Of a DNA stretch of 64,000 nucleotides, positions 50,118-58,503 are shown piece by piece; the first letter of the stretch is position 1; each line of letters opens with the position of its first letter. The DNA comes from Georgenia sp. M64 (GTDB lineage Bacteria; Actinomycetota; Actinomycetes; Actinomycetales; Actinomycetaceae). Location: positions 4,002,599-4,066,598 of the forward strand of contig NZ_CP145809.1 of NCBI RefSeq assembly GCF_038049925.1, in the 5' to 3' direction. The position numbers and the translations under genes are program-made. The notes under the pieces were generated by a model. It had not been told where the DNA came from. It did not search any database and saw nothing but the letters and a program-made list of their open reading frames with translations.

Positions 50118-50819
50118 TTAGGGGCGCAGCCCGAGGGTCACGACCGCCGTGGCGACGTCGTGCACCTTGACGTTGTGGTTGCGGGCGTGGCGCCGCAGAC
50201 GCTCGAACGCGGCGTCGACGTCGGTGCCGTTGGCCTCGGCGAGGACACCCTTGGCCTGCTCGATGACGACCCGGGTGTCGAGCGCCCGCTGGAGCTGCTC
50301 GCTGAGCTGGGCCTGCTTGTTGTAGGACGAGGCGTTGATGAGGTACGCCGTCGCCATGTTCGCCAGGACCCGCGCGGCGGCGAGCTCGTCCTCCTGCCAC
50401 TGCCGCGGGTCCGCCTGGTACATGTTGAGCGCGCCGACGCTCTGCTCACCGAGCTTCATCGGCACCCCCACCACCGACCGCATCCCCACCTCCGCGGCGA
50501 CCGCACCGTAACCCGGCCAGCGGGGCCCGACCCCGGTGAGGTCGGCGACGGCGACGACCTCGCCGGTCCGGTACGCCTCCACGCACGGTCCGTCCTGGTG
50601 CTCCTCCTGGTACTTCTCCAGCGGGGTGAGGTGGGGCGGGACGGTGACCGCCACCTGCAGACGCCCCTCGACGCCGACGGTGACGCCGCTGCCCGCCAGC
50701 GCGAACAGTCCGGTGAGCCGCTCGGCGAGGTCACAGAGCACCTCGTCGACCTCGTAGTGGGTCAGCAGCTTGGCGGTGAACTCCGACAGTGTGCGGACGA
50801 ACAGCTCGTGGTCGTACAT
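50118..50819 (-). CDS. GAF and ANTAR domain transcription antiterminator
   Basis: 233 aa. The N-terminal GAF domain (~20-160) has GSGVTVGVEGRLQ, EAYRTGEVVAVADL and VVGVPMKLGEQSVGALNMY; the C-terminal ANTAR RNA-binding domain (~170-225) has ALDTRVVIEQAKGVLAEANG, DAAFERLRRHARNHNVKV. ANTAR proteins bind paired hexaloop hairpins in nascent RNA to prevent termination; GAF would be the sensor. No target hairpin pair is evident nearby. ATG 50819 has a GAGGAG site. Confidence 0.92.
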   Translation of the reverse strand: MYDHELFVRTLSEFTAKLLTHYEVDEVLCDLAERLTGLFALAGSGVTVGVEGRLQVAVTVPPHLTPLEKYQEEHQDGPCVEAYRTGEVVAVADLTGVGPRWPGYGAVAAEVGMRSVVGVPMKLGEQSVGALNMYQADPRQWQEDELAAARVLANMATAYLINASSYNKQAQLSEQLQRALDTRVVIEQAKGVLAEANGTDVDAAFERLRRHARNHNVKVHDVATAVVTLGLRP

Positions 50820-50999
50820 GACGGCTCCTCAGGGGAGCCGCTGGGGCGCCCGGGTCACTCCGGCGAGGGGTGCCGGGGTCGCGACCAGCCTAACGCCGCC
50901 CGGAGCGCCCCTGCCCCTGCCCGGTCGCCCTCGACACGGCCGGGAAGGGGGAGGAGAATCGGGAGTGACCCGTTCTCGCACGCGTCCGAGGTGATCGCC

Positions 51000-51488
51000 G
51001 TGACCGAGATGGAGACCCTGTCCCGAGACACCTGCCTCCGGCTCCTCCCCGGCGAGGGGACCGGGTGGGTGACGTGCGCCGATCGGCATGACCGGCCGGC
51101 ACTGCGACCTGTCGACTTCGTCGTCCACGAGGGCGAGGTCGTCTTCCGGACCTGCTACCACGACGAGGTCGCGGAGGTCCTCCAGGAGACCTGGGTGACG
51201 GTGGGCTTCTCCGCGCTCGACGAACGGCACCGCAGCGGCTGGTGGGTCACGGTCACCGGTCAGGCCCGCCTCGTCGGGGACGACCTCGTCAACCCCGGGC
51301 TGCCGCACCGCGAGTGCTGGATCGAGCCGGGTGCCGGGCTGCTCGTGGGGGTGCCCCTGACCGACGTCCGCGGCCACCGGCTCGAGCCGTCGTCGCAGGG
51401 CTGGACGTCGCGCGGTCGCTGGTCGTCGGGCCGACGGCGGCCGCTGCGTCGTCACCGGCCGGAGCCGACCTCCGTCGGCGCAGCCTGA
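51000..51488 (+). CDS. Pyridoxamine-5'-phosphate-oxidase-like flavin-binding protein
   Basis: 162 aa split-barrel: LPGEGTGWVTCADRHDRPAL, RPVDFVVHEGEVVFRTCYHD, VTVGFSALDERHRSGWWVTV and TGQARLV. Families of this type bind FMN or F420/heme. The usual final residues degrade into a basic Arg-rich tail that overlaps the convergent gene by 37 nt. GTG 51000 is used because GAGG lies 8 nt upstream; GTG 50991 and ATG 51009 are alternatives. Confidence 0.8.
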   Translation: MTEMETLSRDTCLRLLPGEGTGWVTCADRHDRPALRPVDFVVHEGEVVFRTCYHDEVAEVLQETWVTVGFSALDERHRSGWWVTVTGQARLVGDDLVNPGLPHRECWIEPGAGLLVGVPLTDVRGHRLEPSSQGWTSRGRWSSGRRRPLRRHRPEPTSVGAA

Positions 51489-52438
51489 CCGGACCGCCCC
51501 GCCCGACGCGCGGGGGCCCGCTCGGTCCGACCCGCACCGGTCGCAGCCGCCTGACGTGCCCCGACCTGCCGAGACCGGCCGCGCCGGCGCCCGAGCCGGC
51601 GGGCCCACCGGTACGGCCGGATCCTCAGCTCGGCCGCCCAGCCGTACGTCGCCAGGCCGTCGGGGCAGTGCTCGACCGGGTCGAACCGCAGGTCGTCGTC
51701 GTCGCCCGCCCCGTCGAGGGAGGCGGCGAGCTCGAGGGTGCCGAATGTTCGCCACGCGCCCCGTGGCGGTGCCCAGACGAGTCGCCACGCCTGCGGGGTC
51801 GGGTCCGTGGCGGCGCCGGTCTGCACCGCTCGGGCCGGCGCTGCTCCCGCCGGTGCCGCTTCGGCCTGCGCCCCTCCGGCGTGCACGCCCTGACCTCGGC
51901 GCGTGTCGGGGGGCAGGGCCGCCACGAGCACGGGACCCGCCGGGCCGGCAAAGGGCATGATCGATGACAGGGCCCCACCGGAGGGCGACCGTCGCGGGAC
52001 GAGCACGAAGCGGCCCGCCGGACCGGTGCCCGTGGAGGCGAGGAGCAGGTCGTTCGGCCCCGCCGTCCCGGACCAGCGCACGGCGAGGCCCTGGATGTCG
52101 GGCAGCGGCGGCGGGACGCCCACGGCACGGGAGAGCCGGACGACGGCGTCGAGCGTGCCGGCACGTCCCAGACCGCCCAGGGCGGGGCCGGCGCCGTCGA
52201 GACGCAGCCGGGCGGGCACCACCACCCCGCGCGGGTGGAGCGGCCGGCCCCCTCGAAGAGCCGCGACCCCGGCGAGGACCGCGCCGAGGGCGGCACCGGT
52301 CACCGCCCCGACCAGCCCGGCGGTCCGTCCGACGGGCCCGGCATCACGAACGGCGGGCCGGTCGGCGTGCCTCCCGCCGCGTCGCCGCCGGACCGGACCG
52401 ACCGGTGGCGAGGAGGGGATCCATCGTGCGGCTGACAT
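51452..52438 (-). CDS. Conserved hypothetical actinobacterial protein
   Basis: 328 aa. Not confidently recognised. One hydrophobic segment near residues 40-60 (GLVGAVTGAALGAVLAGVAAL) precedes LHPRGVVVPARLRLDGAG, VGVPPPLPDIQGLAVRW, and a C-terminal LRFDPVEHCPDGLATYGWA. The order HPRG, LPDI-GLA, FDP-G resembles a family often annotated as phosphodiesterase or heme/catalase-like in actinobacteria. The C-terminus is an Arg-rich tail overlapping the previous gene. ATG 52438 or 52474 could be the start. Confidence 0.6.
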   Translation of the reverse strand: MSAARWIPSSPPVGPVRRRRGGRHADRPAVRDAGPVGRTAGLVGAVTGAALGAVLAGVAALRGGRPLHPRGVVVPARLRLDGAGPALGGLGRAGTLDAVVRLSRAVGVPPPLPDIQGLAVRWSGTAGPNDLLLASTGTGPAGRFVLVPRRSPSGGALSSIMPFAGPAGPVLVAALPPDTRRGQGVHAGGAQAEAAPAGAAPARAVQTGAATDPTPQAWRLVWAPPRGAWRTFGTLELAASLDGAGDDDDLRFDPVEHCPDGLATYGWAAELRIRPYRWARRLGRRRGRSRQVGARQAAATGAGRTERAPARRAGRSGQAAPTEVGSGR

Positions 52439-52620
52439 GCACTCCACGGTGGGCGCAGCGCCGCGGCCCGGCAACCCGGGACCGCCTTCCCGAGGCCGTC
52501 AGCCGGCCGCCGCCTCCGGTTGCCGAACCCGTCACCACAGCACACGCTTGCTGGCAGACACCGTAAACATCGAGACGTCAGCAGGGATCTCCAGGGGGTC
52601 CCCGTCCGGCAGGAGAGACC

Positions 52621-53742
52621 ATGGCGACCGACCAGAAGAGCCGTCCGCACGAGGACCACCCGGCCAAGCCGGACTCACCGAGCGACATCCGCAAGCCGTC
52701 GTGGAAGTACATCGCCGGCAGGAGCGCCAAGGAGTTCGTCAAGGACCAGTCGCCCGACCTCGCCGCCGCGCTGACGTACTACGCGGTGCTCTCCATCTTC
52801 CCCGCACTCATTGCGCTGGTGTCCATCCTCGGCCTCGTGGGGGAGGCGGAGTCGACGACAAACCGGCTCCTCGACATCATGGGCTCGTTCGTCCCGGCGG
52901 ACGCCATGGAACAGCTCCAGCCGATCGTGAGCGACCTCGCCTCGAACCAGGGCGCCGGCCTCGGCCTCGTCCTCGGTCTCCTCACGGCCCTGTGGACGGC
53001 GTCGAACTACGTCAACGCGTTCTCCCGCGCGACCAACCGCATCTACGAGGTCGAGGAGGGGCGGCCGTTCTGGAAGCTCCGCCCGGTCATGTACCTCCTC
53101 ACCCTCGTCCTGCTCGTGCTCGTCGCACTCGTCGGCCTCCTGCTCGTGGTGTCCGGCCCGGTGGCCCAGGCGATCGGAGACGCCATCGGACTGGGCGCCA
53201 CCGCACTCACCGTCTGGAACATCGCGAAATGGCCCGTCATCCTGCTCGCGATCATCGTGATCGTCGCCCTGCTGTACTACTTCACGCCCAACATCAGGCA
53301 GCCGAAGTTCCGCTGGATCAGCATCGGCGCCGTCATCGCCATCGTCGTGGCCATCCTGGCGTCCATCGGCTTCGGCCTGTACCTCAGCTGGGCGGGCGGG
53401 GGCGAGAGCTACCAGGCAACGTACGGCGCCCTCGCCGGCGTCATCATCTTCCTGCTGTGGCTCTGGATCATGAACGTCGCCCTGCTCTTCGGCGCCGAGG
53501 TCGACGCCGAGCTGGAGCGCGGCCGTCAGCTCCAGGCGGGCATCCCGGCCGAGGAGGAGATCAAGCTTCCCGTGCGCGACGACACGGCGATCAAGAAGAA
53601 GGCTGCGAAGGAGGAGGAGAGCCTCGCCAAGGCCCGCGCCATTCGTGAGTCCGCCGGCCGGACCGACGGCCAGAACACGGACGACGGCGACAACGGCCAC
53701 CGGACCGGCGACGACGAGCGGGCCGGGACCCACCGCCGGTAG
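52621..53742 (+). CDS. YihY/BrkB family membrane protein
   Basis: 373 aa. Six transmembrane helices between residues ~45 and ~300, with the family features DLAAALTYYAVLSIFPALIA near the start, LTALWTASNYVNAFSRATNRIYEVEE, and GVIIFLLWLWIMNVALLFGAEVDAE at the end of the membrane part. A long hydrophilic Lys/Glu/Asp tail follows. Despite the old ribonuclease BN name the family role is unknown. ATG has an AGGAGAG site. The next gene is convergent; the GC-rich gap 53743-53857 contains two GGCCGGCC palindromes that could form a terminator. Confidence 0.9.
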   Translation: MATDQKSRPHEDHPAKPDSPSDIRKPSWKYIAGRSAKEFVKDQSPDLAAALTYYAVLSIFPALIALVSILGLVGEAESTTNRLLDIMGSFVPADAMEQLQPIVSDLASNQGAGLGLVLGLLTALWTASNYVNAFSRATNRIYEVEEGRPFWKLRPVMYLLTLVLLVLVALVGLLLVVSGPVAQAIGDAIGLGATALTVWNIAKWPVILLAIIVIVALLYYFTPNIRQPKFRWISIGAVIAIVVAILASIGFGLYLSWAGGGESYQATYGALAGVIIFLLWLWIMNVALLFGAEVDAELERGRQLQAGIPAEEEIKLPVRDDTAIKKKAAKEEESLAKARAIRESAGRTDGQNTDDGDNGHRTGDDERAGTHRR

Positions 53743-53857
53743 CCCACCCCACCGGTCGGCCTGCCAGCCTGGACCAGCGCCGGCCGGCCAGTCCGGGGCG
53801 TCCGCGGCCAGGCCCGGCCGGCCACGATGGGGCCCGGCGGGCCCGGCGCGGCTCGGC

Positions 53858-55024
53858 TCACGGCAGACCGGCGGGGTCCAGCCGGACCAGCCGGTCGTCG
53901 TCGGGCGCCGGTTCGCCGCGGAAGGTGTTCGACGTCAGCAGCCACAGCCGGCCGTCGCCGTCCGCCACGACGGTGCGCAGCCGGCCGTACTCGCCCTCGA
54001 GCAGCCGCTCGGGCTCGCCGACCGCCTCATCGCCGCCGTCGACGGGGACCCGCCACAGCGACTCCCCACGCAGTGCGGCGAGCCACACGGCGTCGTCGGC
54101 CACGGCGATGCCGCTGGGTGAGGCGTCCGCCGTCGGCCACTGTACGAGAGGGTCGGTGAAGCCCGCCTGCCCGCCGATCCCCTCGACGGTCGGCCACCCG
54201 TAGTTCCCACCCCTGGTGATGAGGTTGAGCTCGTCCCACGTGTTCTGCCCGAACTCGGAGGCGAACAGCCGTCCGTCCGGCGCCCAGGCCAGGCCCTGGA
54301 CGTTGCGGTGCCCGAGGGACCACACCGGCGAGCCGGGGTCGGGGTTGTCGGGCGGGACGCCGCCGTCGCCGTCGACCCGCAGGATCTTCCCGCCGAGCGA
54401 CGCCGGGTCCTGGGCGTGGCGGGCCTGGCCGGCGTCACCGGTGCTGACGTAGAGGTAGCCGTCGGGGCCGAAGGCGAGCCGCCCGCCGTTGTGGTTCTGC
54501 CCGCGCGGGATCCCCTCGAGGATCACCCGGTCCTCGACCAGGGCGTCGCCCTCCAGCCGCATCCGGAGCACCCGGTTGTCCCGCTGGGTGGTGAGGTAGA
54601 GGTAGACGAGCAGGTCCGCGTCATCGTCGCCGGGCGCGACGGCGACACCGAGGAGGCCGCCCTCGCCGCCCGGGAAGACACCCGGCACCTCGCCCAGGGA
54701 GACCGGCTCGGCCCCCTCGCGCACGCGCAGCACCTCCCCCCGGTCGCGCAGCGTCACCAGTGCCGAGCCGTCCGGGAGCAGCGCGAGCCCCCACGGCACG
54801 TGCAGGCCGCTCGCGAGGACGACGGGCCCGTCCGGCGCGTCGTCGCTCGTGGCGGTGGGCGGCTCGGTGGAGGCGCCCGCACTCGGCACCGCGGTCGCCT
54901 CACCGGTCCCCGCGGTCGCCGCGCTCGTCGCTGTCGGGACGGCCGTCCCGGGGCCGGAGGGTGCGCACGCGCCGAGCGCCAGCGCCGGCACGAGGAGCCA
55001 GACGGCCCGGCGCACCTGCCTCAC
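53858..55024 (-). CDS. PQQ-dependent sugar dehydrogenase-like (GSDH) lipoprotein
   Basis: 388 aa. Signal peptide with lipobox LALGACAPS, then an Ala/Thr/Ser-rich linker to residue ~65. The beta-propeller begins GLHVPWGLALLPDGS; ILEGIPRGQNHNGGRLAFGPDG and LASLGGKILRV, SLGHRNVQGLAWAPDG are glucose/sorbosone dehydrogenase hallmarks (His of the catalytic NHNGG). Extracytoplasmic aldose oxidation is the family role. GTG 55024 overlaps the upstream 43-aa gene by 4 nt, so the two are translationally coupled. Confidence 0.92.
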   Translation of the reverse strand: MRQVRRAVWLLVPALALGACAPSGPGTAVPTATSAATAGTGEATAVPSAGASTEPPTATSDDAPDGPVVLASGLHVPWGLALLPDGSALVTLRDRGEVLRVREGAEPVSLGEVPGVFPGGEGGLLGVAVAPGDDDADLLVYLYLTTQRDNRVLRMRLEGDALVEDRVILEGIPRGQNHNGGRLAFGPDGYLYVSTGDAGQARHAQDPASLGGKILRVDGDGGVPPDNPDPGSPVWSLGHRNVQGLAWAPDGRLFASEFGQNTWDELNLITRGGNYGWPTVEGIGGQAGFTDPLVQWPTADASPSGIAVADDAVWLAALRGESLWRVPVDGGDEAVGEPERLLEGEYGRLRTVVADGDGRLWLLTSNTFRGEPAPDDDRLVRLDPAGLP

Positions 55025-55152
55025 GCGTGCGGGTCGGGCTCGGCGCGCAGCAGGTCGGCGGCCTCCTCCTCGGGGCGCGGGGGGATGGTCTCGTCCTCCT
55101 CGAGGAGGACGGGCTCGTCGTAACGGGGGTCGTGACCCGGCTGCTCGCTCAT
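55021..55152 (-). CDS. 43-aa acidic small protein coupled to the PQQ lipoprotein gene
   Basis: 43 aa, very acidic (LLEEDETIPPRPEEEAADLL). ATG 55152 has a GGAGG ribosome site 7 nt upstream, and its TGA overlaps the GTG of the sugar-dehydrogenase gene (GTGA). Good initiation signals and coupling make a real gene likely. Function unknown; soluble with no motif. Confidence 0.7.
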   Translation of the reverse strand: MSEQPGHDPRYDEPVLLEEDETIPPRPEEEAADLLRAEPDPHA

Positions 55153-55203
55153 CGTGGCCTCCAGTGACGGTGGGGCCCAGCGTATCCCCGGCCTCCCCGC
55201 GCG

Positions 55204-55209
55204 TACGAT
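55204..55209 (+). promoter_or_regulatory. -10 element (TACGAT), leaderless ADH promoter
   Basis: TACGAT is followed by exactly 6 nt and the GTG at 55216. Confidence 0.5.
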
Positions 55210-55215
55210 CGCGGC

Positions 55216-56262
55216 GTGCTCGCGACCACCATCCACGCCCCCTTCGACATCCGCCTCGAGGACGTCCCGGACCCGCGGATCCTCCGCCCCACCGACGCGG
55301 TGGTGCGGGTCACCGCCGCCTGCGTGTGCGGGTCGGACCTGTGGCGCTACCGCGGGGTCGTCCCGGTGGCCGACCCCTCCCGCATCGGCCACGAGTTCGT
55401 CGGGGTCGTCGAGGAGGTCGGGTCGGAGGTCGGGACGGTCCGCCCGGGCGACTTCGTCGTCGCGCCGTTCGCGTACAGCTGCGGGGTGTGCGCGAGCTGC
55501 CGCAACGACGTCCAGACCTCGTGCGTCGTCGGCGGCTACTGGGCCGGCCCCGACCGCGAGGGGAACATGGTCGACGGCGGCCAGGGCGAGGCGGTCCGGG
55601 TGCCGCTCGCCGACGGCACCCTCGTCGCCCTCCCCGAGGCCCCCTCCGAGGACCTCCTGCCCTCCGTCCTGACCCTCACCGACGTCATGGGCACCGGTCA
55701 CCATGCCGCCGCACGTGGCGGCGTCCGCCCCGGCTCGACCGTTGCCGTCGTGGGCGACGGCGCCGTCGGGCTCTGCGCCGTCATCGCCGCCCGCCGCCTC
55801 GGGGCCGAGCGCGTGGTCGCCTTCTCCCGGCACCCCGACCGGCAGGCCCTGGCGCGGCGCTTCGGGGCCGACGACGTCGTCGCCGCCCGCGGGGACGAGG
55901 GCGTCGCCGAGCTGCGCGACCTGCTCGGCGGAGGCGCCGACGTCGTCCTCGAGGCCGTCGGCAACCTCGACGCCATGGAGCAGGCGATCGCGGCGACCCG
56001 GCCCGGCGGCACCGTCGGCTACGTCGGGGTCCCCAACGGGATCCCGCACCTCTCCCTGCGCCCGCTGTTCGGGAACAACATCGCCCTCGCCGGCGGCGTC
56101 GCCCCCGTGCGCGCGTACCTCGACGAGCTCCTGCCGGAGGTGCTGGCCGGCTCGATCGAGCCCGGCCTCGTCTTCGACCTCAGCCTGCCGCTCACCGAGG
56201 TCGCCCGGGCGTACGAGGCGATGGACCGCCGTGAGGCGGTCAAGGTCATGCTCCGACCGTGA
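55216..56262 (+). CDS. Zinc-dependent medium-chain alcohol dehydrogenase
   Basis: 348 aa. Catalytic zinc: ACVCGSDLWRYRG (Cys near 37) and GHEFVGVVEEV (His). Structural zinc: four Cys in YSCGVCASCRNDVQTSC near 93-106. Rossmann fold VAVVGDGAVGLCAVIAARRL near 175. Substrate class (threonine-, sorbitol- or glutathione-formaldehyde-type) is not readable. GTG 55216 fits the leaderless -10. The stop overlaps the DUF5655 gene by 4 nt. Confidence 0.92.
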   Translation: MLATTIHAPFDIRLEDVPDPRILRPTDAVVRVTAACVCGSDLWRYRGVVPVADPSRIGHEFVGVVEEVGSEVGTVRPGDFVVAPFAYSCGVCASCRNDVQTSCVVGGYWAGPDREGNMVDGGQGEAVRVPLADGTLVALPEAPSEDLLPSVLTLTDVMGTGHHAAARGGVRPGSTVAVVGDGAVGLCAVIAARRLGAERVVAFSRHPDRQALARRFGADDVVAARGDEGVAELRDLLGGGADVVLEAVGNLDAMEQAIAATRPGGTVGYVGVPNGIPHLSLRPLFGNNIALAGGVAPVRAYLDELLPEVLAGSIEPGLVFDLSLPLTEVARAYEAMDRREAVKVMLRP

Positions 56263-56645
56263 GCCACGGCTCCCCCGGCCTCCCGGCCGACCCGCGCACG
56301 CCCGAGGAGCTCTTCGCCGGCTCGGCGACCGGCCAGGAGATCCACGACGCCGTGGCCGCCGCCGTCGCCGCCCTGGGCCCGCACGAGGTGCGGGTCTCCC
56401 GCAGCCAGGTGGCGTTCCGCCGTCGCCGCGGCTTCGCCTACCTCTGGCGGCCCGACCGGTACCTGCGCTCCGACGTGCCGGCGGTGCTGTCGGTGGCCGC
56501 CCCCGAGCGGTCGGACTCCCCGAGGTTCAAGGAGTCGGTCAGGCCGGCGCACCTGTGGATGCACCACCTCGAGGTGCACTCGCCGGCCGAGATCGACGAC
56601 GAGGTGCGCGGCTGGCTGCGCGCGGCCTACGACGCCGCAGGCTGA
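56259..56645 (+). CDS. DUF5655 domain-containing protein
   Basis: 128 aa, soluble. EELFAGSATGQEIHDAVAAA, then EVRVSRSQVAFRRRRGFAYLW and RPAHLWMHHLEVHSPAEIDD give the DUF5655 pattern with the conserved R-F-A-(Y/W)-hydrophobic strand. Function unknown. GTG start coupled to the dehydrogenase (GTGA overlap). Followed by a 32-bp tandem repeat. Confidence 0.85.
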   Translation: MSHGSPGLPADPRTPEELFAGSATGQEIHDAVAAAVAALGPHEVRVSRSQVAFRRRRGFAYLWRPDRYLRSDVPAVLSVAAPERSDSPRFKESVRPAHLWMHHLEVHSPAEIDDEVRGWLRAAYDAAG

Positions 56646-56662
56646 GCCGGTCCCGTACCGCG

Positions 56663-56758
56663 CCGCGAGTCGCACGGCACGTCGAGGCACTGCACCGCGA
56701 GTCGCACGGCACCTCGTGGCACTGCACCGCGAGTCGCGCGGCACCTCGTGGCGCAGCG
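56663..56758 (+). repeat. 32-bp tandem repeat, three copies
   Basis: Units begin at 56663, 56695 and 56727 with the core CCGCGAGTCGCACGGCAC; a few substitutions between copies. It lies between convergent genes. Confidence 0.85.
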
Positions 56759-56769
56759 CGCCGCACGCG

Positions 56770-57609
56770 CTACCGGCTGCGGCGGTGGACGTTCTTGACG
56801 ACGTCGCGGACCACCACGGTCGCGGTGTCGAGGGCCTGCTCGAGCGTCTCGGTGCCCGTGCCGAGCTCGGCGAGGACGCCGTGGCAGCGCGCCGAGAACC
56901 CCTCGGGGGCGCCGGGCAGCCGGTCCGCCGCGGTGATGGCGCCCTTCTCGTTGACCAGCCACCGGCCCGCGTGACCGTGGATGGCGTGCGCGCAGAGGAG
57001 GAACGCGCGGAACAGGCAGCCCGCCACGTAGGTGGTGTCCCGCCGGGCCACGGCCTTGTGCGCGACGTCGACGAGGAAGCTCGCCTCCCACAGCCCCTCG
57101 CGCAGGGCGACGGCGAGGGCCGGCGGGTACTCCGCGAGCTCGGCCTTGAGCGCGGCGAGCTCGCCGGTCGGGTCGGCGAGCACGACGCCGAGCGCCACCT
57201 CCCCCGCGTAGGCGAAGTCGGGCACACCCAGGGGGTGACCGGCCTGGGTGTGGAAGGCGTACCGGCCTCCGCGGGCGTCCGACCAGGCCCGGTGCACCCG
57301 GTCGAGGTCACGGTAGATGAGGTCCACGGCGCCGCCGGCGAGGCGGAGCCACGCCCCGCCGTCGACCCACGGCCCCCACTCCCCCGGCCGGCTGACCGTC
57401 GCCCCGGCGCCGGCCACCTCGCGCACGACCGCTCCCAGCGCCGCCACGTCGAGGGGAGCGCGGTAGTACAGGCCGAGATCGACGTCGGAGCCCGGCAGCT
57501 GCTCGTCGCGCGCGTGACTGCCCCCGAGCATCACCCCGACGACACCGCCGACGCCGGTGACGCGCGTGGCGAGCCCGGTGATCAGCTCGTCCAGCTCGGG
57601 CTCGCCCAC
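56770..57609 (-). CDS. Nucleotidyltransferase-domain protein
   Basis: 279 aa. Polymerase-beta-type NTase motif: VGVMLGGSHARDEQLPGSDV then DLGLYYRAPLD, giving G-S-x(9)-D-x-D near residues 25-39, with the third acidic residue probably in GGAVDLIYRDLDRV. The C-terminal helical part (EGLWEASFLVDVAHKAVARR) is DUF4037-like. Substrate unknown. GTG 57609 has GGAGG 9 nt upstream. The same frame stays open far upstream, but that is non-coding shadow of the genes on the other strand. Confidence 0.87.
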   Translation of the reverse strand: MGEPELDELITGLATRVTGVGGVVGVMLGGSHARDEQLPGSDVDLGLYYRAPLDVAALGAVVREVAGAGATVSRPGEWGPWVDGGAWLRLAGGAVDLIYRDLDRVHRAWSDARGGRYAFHTQAGHPLGVPDFAYAGEVALGVVLADPTGELAALKAELAEYPPALAVALREGLWEASFLVDVAHKAVARRDTTYVAGCLFRAFLLCAHAIHGHAGRWLVNEKGAITAADRLPGAPEGFSARCHGVLAELGTGTETLEQALDTATVVVRDVVKNVHRRSR

Positions 57610-57708
57610 GTGGTCGATCCTCCCGCAGCGCGGCGGCCGCGTCGAGACCGTCCGGCGGTCGCGGGGAGCCGCGGGACGACGACCACGTCGGGACCGGTCG
57701 CCGGGCTC

Positions 57709-57714
57709 TACGGT
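57709..57714 (+). promoter_or_regulatory. -10 element (TACGGT), leaderless hydrolase promoter
   Basis: TACGGT is followed by exactly 6 nt and the GTG at 57721. Confidence 0.5.
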
Positions 57715-57720
57715 GGTGGC

Positions 57721-58491
57721 GTGGACCTCGCGCACGACGTGACCGGGACCGGCCCCGCCGTCCTCCTCCTGCACGCCGGTGTCGCCGACCGGCGCATGTG
57801 GGACCGCCAGCGCGACGTGCTGGTTGCGGCCGGGCTGCGGGTGGTCCGCGCCGACCTGCCCGGGTTCGGCGGGACCCCGGCAGCGGCGGAGGACTACGAC
57901 GAGGCCGCCGAGGTCCTGGGCCTCATGGACGCGGTCGTCGGGCGGGGCACGCGGTTCGCCGTCGTCGGCTCGTCGTACGGCGGGTCCGTGGCCCTCGCGC
58001 TGGCCGCCCGCCGGCCCGAGCGGGTCGGCGCCCTGGTGCTCGTGTGCCCGGCCGCCGGCCTCCTCGAACCCGGACCGGACCTGCGGCTGGTGTGGCGGCG
58101 TGAGGCCGAGCTGCTCCAGGCCGGGGACGTCGACGGTGCGGTCGCGCTGAACGTGGCCACCTGGCTCGGGCCGGAGGCCGGCGACGACGCCCGCACCCTC
58201 CTCGCGGCGATGCAGCGGCGCGCCTTCGACCTGCAGGCCCTCGGGGGGGCCGAGCCGGTCGAGGTGCCGGTCGACCTCGCCTCCGTCACCGCGGCGACGC
58301 TCGTCGTCGCCGGCGGCCACGACCTGCCGGAGTTCCGCGCCGTCGCCCGGGCGGTGACGGCCGCCGTCCCCGGCGCCGAGCTCGTCGAGCTGCCGTGGGC
58401 CGGGCACCTGCCCTCGCTGGAGCGGCCGGACGAGGCCGCCGTCGTCGTCCGGGACTTCCTCATCGGACGGATGGTGGACGCGCACCGCTGA
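57721..58491 (+). CDS. Alpha/beta-fold hydrolase
   Basis: 256 aa. Oxyanion HAGVADRRMWD, LPGFGGTP, nucleophile elbow VVGSSYGGSVALALAARRP (Ser near residue 84), acid region VVAGGHDLPEF, and catalytic His in LPWAGHLPSLERP. Esterase/lactonase-type; substrate not predictable. GTG 57721 fits the leaderless -10. The YbdK gene starts 12 nt after the stop. Confidence 0.9.
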   Translation: MDLAHDVTGTGPAVLLLHAGVADRRMWDRQRDVLVAAGLRVVRADLPGFGGTPAAAEDYDEAAEVLGLMDAVVGRGTRFAVVGSSYGGSVALALAARRPERVGALVLVCPAAGLLEPGPDLRLVWRREAELLQAGDVDGAVALNVATWLGPEAGDDARTLLAAMQRRAFDLQALGGAEPVEVPVDLASVTAATLVVAGGHDLPEFRAVARAVTAAVPGAELVELPWAGHLPSLERPDEAAVVVRDFLIGRMVDAHR

Positions 58492-58497
58492 CACACT
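58492..58497 (+). promoter_or_regulatory. Candidate -10 (CACACT) for ybdK
   Basis: CACACT is followed by 6 nt and the GTG at 58504. The first base deviates from TAnnnT. Confidence 0.35.
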
Positions 58498-58503
58498 GGC
58501 CTG

